Below are positions 45,874-54,016 of a stretch of 64,000 nucleotides of DNA, piece by piece (positions within the stretch are counted from its first letter, which is position 1; each line of letters opens with the position of its first letter). Where the stretch lies: contig CAKVBA010000002.1 of NCBI GenBank assembly GCA_934725305.1, forward strand, positions 42,549-106,548. Direction: 5' to 3'. Below the pieces are notes generated by a model that saw only the letters and a list, made by a program, of their open reading frames with translations, made no database searches and had not been told where the DNA came from. Both the position numbers and the translations under genes were made by a program. This stretch comes from an uncultured Parabacteroides sp. Its GTDB lineage: Bacteria > Bacteroidota > Bacteroidia > Bacteroidales > Tannerellaceae.

Positions 45874-48800
45874 TCAATGAACCAAGAAGATCTTTTTGTA
45901 GCGCTTTGTTATCCCCTTCGGATGATAAAGCTCTACATAAAAGATATACAAACCTTGTGTAAGAGAGCCACCATCTGCTCCTCGCCCATTCCAAGATAAC
46001 TTTCCCTTCGTACCTAACAAGACATGATTGGCAATCTCTGCCACTCGCCGTCCGGATGTATCAAACACATAGGCACGACAACTATATCCTGCCTGATCCA
46101 ACAGATAAGAAATGGTATAATCTCCCGTCCAATCCGAATAGATTGGCGATTCGATACCCAACAGTTCATCTCCTTCGCCGAACAGATCTTGTTGTGAATT
46201 GGCATATCCCGGTGTTCCATATCCGGCCGATTCAGCAGCAGAGGTCCAATTGTCTCTATCTTGTGTAGGCCGCTCATAACTGATACGCTCCAAGGCCACT
46301 CCTTTTTCATCCTTAATAGATGGAGCATGCCACAAAACAGAATAACAAACCTCATCAATCACCTCGAATGTTTTACTGTGGAACAATACGATATCGGAAG
46401 CTGTATTGGGCAATACCGGCAGATTCAATTCATAGAGACAAGAGGCATCTTTAACCAAATAGAAATCCTCAACTCCGGCTACCGACTTACTCAACACAAC
46501 ATAGCCTTTCGGTCCTATCGGTTCAGTAATGGAAGAGAGTGTGTAATGAGTTCCCAAATTACCGTCTCTCTTACGAATAGCCAATGATAAACCAGCGAGG
46601 GACAAAGGTCGATCTGTATGGTTGTATAGCTCTATGTATTCACTTCCATCGGTATAAGGATTGACCAGCAACTCACTAAACAATATCTCTCCTGATGCGA
46701 TATTCGTATCTCCTGTTATCTCCGGCTTATCGGGTTTATCCGGTTCCGGTGTTGGATCGGGATCAGGTTCTTCCGGTTCGGGTTTGGGAGTTGGATCGGG
46801 TTTCACTTCGCCCGAAGAGTTCTTTGCGCCGGGCGTTCCTCCGCTCTCCGCTGAACAGAGATGAAAGCCCTCTTCTGAACGTTCCCATGAAACGCCAGGT
46901 TTGGCCTTGCCATAGCTAATCTTATCAATCAACAGGCCGGAAGAATTTGTCAGCTGAAGAGTCTTTCCGCTATTATTCAACGGCAAGAAGGATTCTATTG
47001 GAACCTTTACGGCACTGGCCGCACAGATCATTGACAGCTCAGACGAATAGAGCACGGCATAACCTTTGGCAGACAAAGAAACTGCCGGAAGCTCTCTTTT
47101 ACGAGTACCGACCCAAAACAACAGGTCTTCTAAAGAGAATGACTTTTCCGTGGGATTATATAATTCTATATATTCCGGATACATACTGCCCTTAGGATCG
47201 GCCATCACCTCATTAATCAAAATTGATCCTTCGGCCGGTTCATCGGGTTTATCCGGTTCCGGTGTTGGATCTGGATTAGGTTCATCCGGTTCGGGCTTGG
47301 GAGTTGGATCGGGTTTCACTTCGCCCGAAGAGTTCTTTGCGCCGGGCGTTCCTCCGCTCTCCGCTGAACAGAGATGAAAGCCCTCTTCTGAACGTTCCCA
47401 TGAAACGCCAGGTTTGGCCTTGCCATAGCTAATCTTATCAATCAACAGGCCGGAAGAATTTGTCAGCTGAAGAGTCTTTCCGCTATTATTCAACGGCAAG
47501 AAGGATTCTATTGGAACCTTTACGGCACTGGCCGCACAGATCATTGACAGCTCAGACGAATAGAGCACGGCATAACCTTTGGCAGACAAAGAAACTGCCG
47601 GAAGCTCTCTTTTACGAGTACCGACCCAAAACAACAGGTCTTCTAAAGAGAATGACTTTTCCGTGGGATTATATAATTCTATATATTCCGGATACATACT
47701 GCCCTTAGGATCGGCCATCACCTCATTAATCAAAATTGATCCTTCGGCCGGTTCATCGGGTTTATCCGGTTCCGGTGTTGGATCTGGATTAGGTTCATCC
47801 GGTTCGGGCTTGGGAGTTGGATCGGGTTTCACTTCGCCCGAAGAGTTCTTTGCACCGGGCGTTCCTCCGCTCTCTGCTGAACAGAGATGAAAGCCCTCTT
47901 CTGAACGTTCCCAAGAAACGCCGGGTTTGGCCTTGCCATAGCTGATCGTATCGATCAACAGACCGGAAGCATTCGCCAGCTGAAGAGTCTGTCCCTTATT
48001 ATTCAACGGCAAGAAGGATTCTATCGGAATCTTTACGGCACTGGGGTCACAAATCATAGACAGTTCGGACGAATAGAGCACGGCATAGCCTTTAGCGGAC
48101 AATGTTACCGCCGGAAGTGTTCTCTTACGACGGCCGACCCAAAACAACAGACCTTCTAAAGAGAATGACTTTTCCGTGGGATTATATAATTCTATATATT
48201 CCGGATAAATACTACCTTTAGGATCGGCCATCACCTCATTAATCAAGATTGATCCTTCGGTCGGTTCATCGGGTTGCTCTGGTTCCGGTGTTGGCTCTGG
48301 ATCAGGTTCATCCGGTTCGGGCTTGGGAGTTGGATCGGGTTTCACTTCGCCCGAAGAATTCTTTGCACCGGGCGTTCCTCCTTCTTCTGCGGAACAGAGA
48401 TGGAAGCCATCTGCGGAACGTTCCCAAGAAACACCGGGTTTGGCCTTGCCATAGCTAATCTTATCAATCAACAGGCCAGAAGCATTCGTCAGCTGAAGAG
48501 TCTTTCCCTTATTATTCAATGGTAAGAAGGATTCTATTGGAACCTTTACGGCACTGGGAGCACAAATCATAGACAGCTCGGATGAATAGAGCACGGCATA
48601 ACCTTTGGCGGACAATGTAACCGCCGAAAGCTCTCTTTTACGAGTTCCAACCCATAAAAGACAGCCTTTCAACGACACAGATTGCTCTGTCGTATTATAT
48701 AATTCTATGTATTCCGGATACATACTACCCTTAGGATCGGCCATTACCTCATTAATCAAGATTGAGCCCTCTTGAAGCCCATCTACTCCTTCCGGTTTAT

Positions 48801-48903
48801 TGGGTTGTTGAAGTTCTACACCACACCTTTCAACGGTGTCACTAAATCGGGCAAATACACAAATAGGTAGTAATAACGCAAATATTAGAAATATTCGTCT
48901 CAT
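45874..48903 (-). CDS. Secreted lamin-tail-domain protein with four near-identical tandem repeats
   Basis: The 1009-residue protein has a signal peptide (MRRIFLIFALLLPICVFA). Lamin-tail domains start near residues 48, 219, 390 and 561, each opening ILINEVMADPKGS and YPEYIELYN, with an exact 171-residue period. A fifth, divergent domain starts near 735 (GEILFSELLVNP). Pro/Glu/Asp-rich linkers (PDPTPKPEPDEP) join them. Residues about 930-1009 resemble a FlgD-like Ig domain (GRRVAEIANHVLLGTKGKLSWNGRGADG), often seen at the ends of secreted Bacteroidetes proteins. The function is probably structural or adhesive at the cell surface. It is transcribed divergently from asd. Confidence 0.85.
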   Translation of the reverse strand: MRRIFLIFALLLPICVFARFSDTVERCGVELQQPNKPEGVDGLQEGSILINEVMADPKGSMYPEYIELYNTTEQSVSLKGCLLWVGTRKRELSAVTLSAKGYAVLYSSELSMICAPSAVKVPIESFLPLNNKGKTLQLTNASGLLIDKISYGKAKPGVSWERSADGFHLCSAEEGGTPGAKNSSGEVKPDPTPKPEPDEPDPEPTPEPEQPDEPTEGSILINEVMADPKGSIYPEYIELYNPTEKSFSLEGLLFWVGRRKRTLPAVTLSAKGYAVLYSSELSMICDPSAVKIPIESFLPLNNKGQTLQLANASGLLIDTISYGKAKPGVSWERSEEGFHLCSAESGGTPGAKNSSGEVKPDPTPKPEPDEPNPDPTPEPDKPDEPAEGSILINEVMADPKGSMYPEYIELYNPTEKSFSLEDLLFWVGTRKRELPAVSLSAKGYAVLYSSELSMICAASAVKVPIESFLPLNNSGKTLQLTNSSGLLIDKISYGKAKPGVSWERSEEGFHLCSAESGGTPGAKNSSGEVKPDPTPKPEPDEPNPDPTPEPDKPDEPAEGSILINEVMADPKGSMYPEYIELYNPTEKSFSLEDLLFWVGTRKRELPAVSLSAKGYAVLYSSELSMICAASAVKVPIESFLPLNNSGKTLQLTNSSGLLIDKISYGKAKPGVSWERSEEGFHLCSAESGGTPGAKNSSGEVKPDPTPKPEPEEPDPDPTPEPDKPDKPEITGDTNIASGEILFSELLVNPYTDGSEYIELYNHTDRPLSLAGLSLAIRKRDGNLGTHYTLSSITEPIGPKGYVVLSKSVAGVEDFYLVKDASCLYELNLPVLPNTASDIVLFHSKTFEVIDEVCYSVLWHAPSIKDEKGVALERISYERPTQDRDNWTSAAESAGYGTPGYANSQQDLFGEGDELLGIESPIYSDWTGDYTISYLLDQAGYSCRAYVFDTSGRRVAEIANHVLLGTKGKLSWNGRGADGGSLTQGLYIFYVELYHPKGITKRYKKIFLVH
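46784..47853 (-). repeat. Exact 513-bp tandem duplication inside the lamin-tail gene
   Basis: Sequence from about 46784 to 47340 recurs without a difference I can see at an offset of +513 bp (47297 to about 47853). Repeat units one and two of the protein (nearer its N-terminus) differ from these at many synonymous and some non-synonymous sites, so the last two units were copied most recently. Confidence 0.85.
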
Positions 48904-48931
48904 AGTTAGCCTGTTTTGAATTAAAAATATC

Positions 48932-48939
48932 TATCTTTG
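48932..48939 (+). promoter_or_regulatory. -7 box for asd
   Basis: TATCTTTG is a perfect TAnnTTTG match. It implies a transcript start near 48946 and a leader of about 110 nt before the asd ATG, which contains the hairpin at 48975-48996. Confidence 0.55.
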
Positions 48940-48974
48940 CACCCCAATAAAATACAACTGTAAATTACATAGGG

Positions 48975-48996
48975 GAGTTTGATTTACACCAAACTC
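48975..48996 (+). other. Leader hairpin upstream of asd
   Basis: GAGTTTG (48975-48981) and CAAACTC (48990-48996) pair perfectly around an 8-nt loop. AGGGGAG on the left and CTCCTCT on the right (49001-49007) could form an alternative pairing. Regulatory function is a guess. Confidence 0.35.
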
Positions 48997-49056
48997 ATAT
49001 CTCCTCTACAAAGTTATCAGTTTATCTCTGAACAAACAATTAAATTCGTGTTCAAA

Positions 49057-50067
49057 ATGAAAGTAGCAATAGTTGGTGTTAGTGGAGCAGTAGGACAAGA
49101 ATTCTTGCGTGTGCTCGATCAAAGAAACTTTCCGATGGACGAACTGGTTCTTTTCGGTTCGTCTCGTAGTGCCGGACGTGTTTATACCTTCCGTAATAAA
49201 CAGTACACCGTAAAGGAGCTGAAACATAACGATGACTTCAAGGGAATTGATATTGCTTTTGTCTCTGCCGGAGGCAGCACATCAAAAGAGTTTGAAAAGA
49301 CAATCACCAAATTTGGTACTGTAATGATCGACAACTCAAGTGCATTCCGTATGGACGAAGATGTACCTTTAGTTGTTCCCGAAGTGAATCCGGAAGATGC
49401 TTTGAACCGCCCACGCAATGTGATTGCCAATCCGAACTGTACAACCATTCAGATGGTAGTAGCTTTGAAAGCTATCGAAAACATTTCACATATCAAACGT
49501 GTACATGTTTCAACCTATCAGGCAGCCAGTGGAGCTGGTGCCACAGCTATGGCCGAATTGGTTAAACAATATGAACAGCTGTTGAAAGGCGAAGAACCTA
49601 CTGTAGAGAAATTCGCTTACCAATTGGCATACAATGTTATTCCTCACGTAGATGTATTTACAGAAAATGGATACACAAAAGAGGAAATGAAGATGTATAA
49701 CGAGACTCGCAAGATTATGCACTCAGATATTGAAGTGAGTGCCACTTGTGTGCGTGTTCCGGTGATGCGTGCTCATAGCGAAACTACATGGATTGAGACA
49801 GAACGCCCAATCAGTGTAGAAGAGGCTCGTAAAACATTTGCAGAAGCAGAAGGAGTAGTGCTGCAGGATAACACCGAAAAGAAAGAATATCCGATGCCGC
49901 TGTTCGTGGCCGACCATGAACCGGTATATGTGGGCCGTATTCGTAAAGACCTTTGCAACCCGAACGGCTTGACATTCTGGACTGTCAGCGACCAGATCAA
50001 GAAGGGTGCTGCTCTGAATGCTGTTCAGATTGCCGAATATCTGTTGAAGGTAGGAAACATCAAATAA
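49057..50067 (+). CDS. asd: Aspartate-semialdehyde dehydrogenase
   Basis: The protein of 336 residues reduces aspartyl phosphate to aspartate semialdehyde, the branch point to lysine, diaminopimelate, threonine and methionine. The NADP-binding start [17 protein letters not shown], the [10 protein letters not shown] segment, the active-site Cys in [10 protein letters not shown] near 128-137 and the substrate-binding [14 protein letters not shown] near 230 are all present. ATG 49057 begins at the conserved N-terminus; the frame is open to 48979 but that would add about 26 residues without family support. It is a single gene with a long leader. Confidence 0.96.
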   Translation: MKVAIVGVSGAVGQEFLRVLDQRNFPMDELVLFGSSRSAGRVYTFRNKQYTVKELKHNDDFKGIDIAFVSAGGSTSKEFEKTITKFGTVMIDNSSAFRMDEDVPLVVPEVNPEDALNRPRNVIANPNCTTIQMVVALKAIENISHIKRVHVSTYQAASGAGATAMAELVKQYEQLLKGEEPTVEKFAYQLAYNVIPHVDVFTENGYTKEEMKMYNETRKIMHSDIEVSATCVRVPVMRAHSETTWIETERPISVEEARKTFAEAEGVVLQDNTEKKEYPMPLFVADHEPVYVGRIRKDLCNPNGLTFWTVSDQIKKGAALNAVQIAEYLLKVGNIK

Positions 50068-50135
50068 AAGAGGCTATTCTATTGCCCCTACGAGGTTGTA
50101 TCATGATTGTTCTTTAATCGCGGCCTCATCCTTAT

Positions 50136-50184
50136 AAAGTCTGCAAGTTTCTCTGTATAAAAAGACAGGAGCTTGCAGACTTTT
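50136..50184 (+). terminator. Terminator after asd
   Basis: AAAGTCTGCAAG (50136-50147) pairs perfectly with CTTGCAGACTTT (50172-50183), followed by T residues. Confidence 0.75.
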
Positions 50185-50188
50185 CTGC

Positions 50189-50787
50189 TTTAACCCAAAA
50201 CGGTCATTAGATTACGATTCTTGTTGGTGCTTGTTTGGAACAGATTGTAATGGCTGCATTGAAGACTTATTTTTCATCCATAAAATACAATAAGCCAACA
50301 GGCAGACAAGAGACTACTAATCCGGTCAAAATGGAGTAAGCTATTTCCGGAAATTGGGTAACTACTCCGCCGGGACGGAGTAGTTATTCCGTCCGAACGG
50401 AGTGCCTACCCAATTTCAAAAAAGTCCCTACCCTTTTTTGAAAAAGTCTATACCCTTTTTTCCAAAAACTCTATAGAGGACTATAATCCATTTTTTCAGG
50501 GTGTTTGGATCGAAGCAGATTCGCCTGTCAAGCCTGGCAAAGTAACCCGTTGTTTCTGCCGGATTCGTTACCGTTTTTAGTAAATAATAATCCGGATAAA
50601 AATACAATAACTATCCCTCAGCGCATATTTAATTCAGAGAGGATAGACTATTCATTTATATAAACAGGCAAGTTGATGTTTATTCACTTGAGAAGCATTA
50701 GCCGAAAGAAGAGCTGACAAGAATTGGAAAGAATAAAAATAGTCAGCTGTTTTACTTTTTCGTTCTAATGACCAATTTGGGTTTAAA
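50189..50787 (+). mobile_element. Composite repeat element, copy E, with terminal inverted repeats
   Basis: Left end 50189-50210 (AACCCAAAACGGTCATTAG) and right end 50765-50787 (CTAATGACCAATTTGGGTT) are inverted with few mismatches over about 20 bp. Inside are a left arm (ATTACGATTCTTGTTGGTGC onward), the repeat core and a right arm of about 150 bp that begins CTATCCCTCAGCGCATATTT, as does copy A. At 599 bp it is the most complete member. No coding region is present. Confidence 0.65.
50283..50611 (+). repeat. Intergenic repeat core, copy E
   Basis: This 329-bp core runs from AAATACAATAAG (50283-50294) to AAAATACAATAAC (50599-50611). It shows the family features clearly: CAACAGGCAGACAAGAGACT, an inverted GACGGAGTAG/CTACTCCG section, and array units AAAAAAGTCCCTACCCTTTT and AAAAAGTCTATACCCTTTT at about 50418-50475. 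Confidence 0.85.
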
Positions 50788-50956
50788 ATACAAGGCGCTG
50801 AGCCGACGCTGCAATAGCAAGAGGATTGTTTGCCGGTGTAGCCACATTACTGCCAGAGATGTTCCTTCTCTTTCATAGCCAGGCCAAAGCGATAAAAAAA
50901 CAGTCCATTTACTCCAAATTTTTCACTCCTGAGATTTTCTTTTTTCTCTTTTTTTT

Positions 50957-50979
50957 TACTTTTGTAAGGTAATTACCTT
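50957..50979 (+). promoter_or_regulatory. Promoter of the GLUG operon with a 14-bp palindrome at the start site
   Basis: TACTTTTG (50957-50964) is a perfect -7 box. Directly after it, AAGGTAATTACCTT (50966-50979) is a perfect 14-bp palindrome lying over the expected transcript start. It is a strong candidate operator. The half-site ATTACCTT also occurs at the aroQ promoter. Between the composite element and this promoter (50788-50956) I recognise nothing else. Confidence 0.5.
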
Positions 50980-51006
50980 GAGTACTAAATACAAAAAAGA
51001 AAAAAG

Positions 51007-53982
51007 ATGAAAGCACTCCACTGGCTACTTTATTTAGGTTGCATTTGCATCCTATTCGCGGCTTGTCACGACGAGGATGAGCCAATAGATTTTCCCGAAG
51101 AAAGCAATATTCTATTTGCCGGGGAAAACAGGACTATTATGTTACAAGAACAGACCAAGAACTTCCATTCGTTCGAATACCGTTGTAAAATAAAAGCGGC
51201 AGACGGCACCATCTTCACCCGCTTGGGCGAACATGTTCGTTTGGAAGGCCAATCTACATTGACATTCCGAACGGGATTGAAACCGGGCATCTACCGCCTA
51301 CTCGCTTTGGAATATCCGGAAACGATCTCTGCTTCATCCGACACAACTTGGGTGGAATATGGATTAGGCTGCCGTATCGAAATCTCCAACTCAGGAGAAG
51401 TGAAGATACTTGACAGCTTCAACTCTTCCCTTAACTTTTCAGGTAAAGGAACAAAAGAGGAGCCATTTATCATCTCAAGCTATAGTCACCTGAAGAACCT
51501 CCGAAACATCATCAACGATCAACGTCAGAATTCGGAAGTTACAACGCATACCTATTTCCAACAGACGGCGAACATTGACATGGACAAAGCCTCATGGGAT
51601 AGCGACCATAACGAAGGATGGTATCCGATTGGCGCACAGCCAACCAACCCATTCCGAGGCGTTTATGACGGAAATGGACATACCATCAAGAATCTTTGGA
51701 GCAAACGCCCCAACTCTTCCGGTATCGCACTCTTTGGCTTTGTGGAACACGCCTACATCAAGAATGTCAAGATGGTCAATCCGAAAATGGAAGGAAACTA
51801 TGCCGTAGGCAGTCTTGTCGGGGCAAGCGTAACGGCTGGAGACAAAGCGGATACAACTTTTATCGCCTCTTGCTCCACTACCAAAGGTTACATTAAAGGA
51901 GGAACAGGCAGCATGGGTAACGGTGGACTAGTAGGTGTGGTCGATATGAAGAGCGTGCTATTGATGGATAGCTGTATCAACGAAAATACGAATGTAAGCG
52001 GAGATTATGCCGTAGGTGGATTGTTAGGTGCCGGCTCTTTATATTCTTATACAAACATCCAGCAAAGCGAGAATCACGCATCCATCAGCTCCATGCACAC
52101 CGGCGCCGGTGGTTTGGTCGGTTCTGTGGACTCCTTGTTTGTCTTGGCTTGCGTCAACACGGGCGACATCACAGGTGCCACCCAATATAACCCTTCCGAC
52201 AAATCAAGCGGAGGATTTGGCTCAGGCGGTATTGCAGGTGGAACAGGAATGTCTTTCATCCATGCTTCAAAGAATACAGGAGCCATAAAAGGATACACCG
52301 GAGTTGGCGGAATCATTGGTAGTACGCGTATCGGTTCGGATGAATTACTGTTTAACAATACATTAGTAAAGGGCAGTTCTAATGAAGGGGATATAGAAGG
52401 GCAGACATCTGTTGGCGGTATCTGCGGAGAAGCCCAATTCGGTGGTTACAAGGCTTATAATACCGGTAACATAACAGCCCATGGTTCGGATGCGTATATC
52501 GGAGGAATTGTTGGTAACACCTCTATCGCGGTAGTACACAATGTCCTCAACAGTGGAAACGTCAATGCCGCATCCAGCCATTGTGCAGGTGGTGTCATAG
52601 GCAAAACAACATGGGGAGCCGTTTTTGCTTGCCAGAATTATGGCGACATGAAGGTATCAGCCGACTATGCCGGTGGCGTTATCGGTCTGGCTGGTAATTA
52701 TACGATGGTGAACTATTGCAGCAACCTGGCAAACATACACAATTCGGGCAAAGGTCCGACGGGCGGTGTTATCGGTGAGATTGGCGACCCAAGAAAATGG
52801 TCGGCCATGGATATCGTCGGCTGTGTGTTGGGCAGTGTAGAATGTGTATTGGGTGTGGCCGGACCGCTAATTGCAGTAACGGGGGATGCTTTGAAAGGAT
52901 CAGCTAGCACAACCGCTAAGGTCTTTGGGAAATTAACACACGTATTGCATATGGCAGAAACGGGACTCGAGTATGCCTTGATAGCCACAGATGCGTCGCT
53001 CTTATGTTATGGAATATTTGAGATGGTGGATGAAAAAGACTTACAATTGATGAAGAGTTCGTTGCAGACAAAAGCTACAGGGGCAGTTGATGAAGTCGCA
53101 CAAGCCATGAGTAACATACGAAGCGGCCGTTCCTGGTCTTTATCATTGCTGTCAGACGGATTGACTACGGAAGTAGCCCAAATGCAGTTGGCAAACACCA
53201 ACAATGTGTTATCATTCTACGAAAAATCGGATGATAACAATACTACCGTCAATTTCAATATCAACAACAAGCGAGAAGAGCGTTACAAGGAAATCGAAAA
53301 GTCAAGAAAGATTCAGAGCATCGTACAGAAGTGCATCACCGGTGCCTGCTGTGTGGCAGGAACAGCCCTCGCCATAGCTTCTATGGTTGTTACGGCAGGA
53401 ACCTCAGCCGCAGCCGTAGTGGCCGTAGCCGCTCCGATAGTGACAGTAGTTGGAGGTACGAATGCAATTATCGAAGGAGCTACCGACTATCAGAATAATG
53501 CCGTGGTTGTTTCCCAATGCTTCAATGTAGGAGAGATAAAGGTAGATAAAGTTGACAAAGTTGGTGGCGTTTTGGGACATGCCCAGCAATTCTGCGAAAT
53601 AACGGATTGTGTCAATGCCGGTCCGTTCAACGGAAAAGCAACCACCAAAACCGGAGGCGTGGTCGGAAGAGCAGACTCCCGATCTGTCATTAAGAATTGT
53701 TTGAACGTGGGCAAAAACTGGAATTTTGTCATCTACAGCACAGGAGATGCCGTCACAACTACTAACCTCTATTATTACGATCCATACTTGAAGATACCTT
53801 CTGGAGAGTTGCCTCCTTCTGGCTTTTTCGGAAAATACCTCACCTTGGATAAGCTGTATAAAGAAGACACTTACAAAGGATGGACTTTCGGTGGAGACTT
53901 CGCAAGGTGGCAAGTAACGGATAGCAAAGGCTATTTCCCGATACCTTACCACTCTGAAATGGAAGAAACGATCAAGCAATAA
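51007..53982 (+). CDS. GLUG-repeat surface lipoprotein with a hydrophobic helical insert
   Basis: The 991-residue protein has a lipobox at Cys20 (LFAAC) followed by HDEDEP, an acidic stretch like surface-export signals. Residues about 30-140 are beta-rich. From about 150 it has repeated GLUG-type units (NGHTIKNL, GGLVGVVD, GGLLGAGS, GGIIGSTR, GGVIGKTT), typical of adhesin or M26-like beta-solenoids. Residues about 596-830 break the pattern: helical, with hydrophobic runs near 601-624 and 776-820 (VVTAGTSAAAVVAVAAPIV), and the GLUG units then resume (GGVLGHAQ, GGVVGRAD). No catalytic motif is seen. It is the first gene of a two-gene operon. Confidence 0.75.
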   Translation: MKALHWLLYLGCICILFAACHDEDEPIDFPEESNILFAGENRTIMLQEQTKNFHSFEYRCKIKAADGTIFTRLGEHVRLEGQSTLTFRTGLKPGIYRLLALEYPETISASSDTTWVEYGLGCRIEISNSGEVKILDSFNSSLNFSGKGTKEEPFIISSYSHLKNLRNIINDQRQNSEVTTHTYFQQTANIDMDKASWDSDHNEGWYPIGAQPTNPFRGVYDGNGHTIKNLWSKRPNSSGIALFGFVEHAYIKNVKMVNPKMEGNYAVGSLVGASVTAGDKADTTFIASCSTTKGYIKGGTGSMGNGGLVGVVDMKSVLLMDSCINENTNVSGDYAVGGLLGAGSLYSYTNIQQSENHASISSMHTGAGGLVGSVDSLFVLACVNTGDITGATQYNPSDKSSGGFGSGGIAGGTGMSFIHASKNTGAIKGYTGVGGIIGSTRIGSDELLFNNTLVKGSSNEGDIEGQTSVGGICGEAQFGGYKAYNTGNITAHGSDAYIGGIVGNTSIAVVHNVLNSGNVNAASSHCAGGVIGKTTWGAVFACQNYGDMKVSADYAGGVIGLAGNYTMVNYCSNLANIHNSGKGPTGGVIGEIGDPRKWSAMDIVGCVLGSVECVLGVAGPLIAVTGDALKGSASTTAKVFGKLTHVLHMAETGLEYALIATDASLLCYGIFEMVDEKDLQLMKSSLQTKATGAVDEVAQAMSNIRSGRSWSLSLLSDGLTTEVAQMQLANTNNVLSFYEKSDDNNTTVNFNINNKREERYKEIEKSRKIQSIVQKCITGACCVAGTALAIASMVVTAGTSAAAVVAVAAPIVTVVGGTNAIIEGATDYQNNAVVVSQCFNVGEIKVDKVDKVGGVLGHAQQFCEITDCVNAGPFNGKATTKTGGVVGRADSRSVIKNCLNVGKNWNFVIYSTGDAVTTTNLYYYDPYLKIPSGELPPSGFFGKYLTLDKLYKEDTYKGWTFGGDFARWQVTDSKGYFPIPYHSEMEETIKQ

Positions 53983-54016
53983 CAAACGAGTATATAATCT
54001 AAAATCATATCATCAG

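Noticed and set aside
46661..47890. Plus-strand frames across the lamin-tail gene, rich in Gly-Ser repeats.
   Set aside because: They mirror the Pro/Glu/Asp-rich linkers of the real gene on the other strand and recur only because that gene is repeated.
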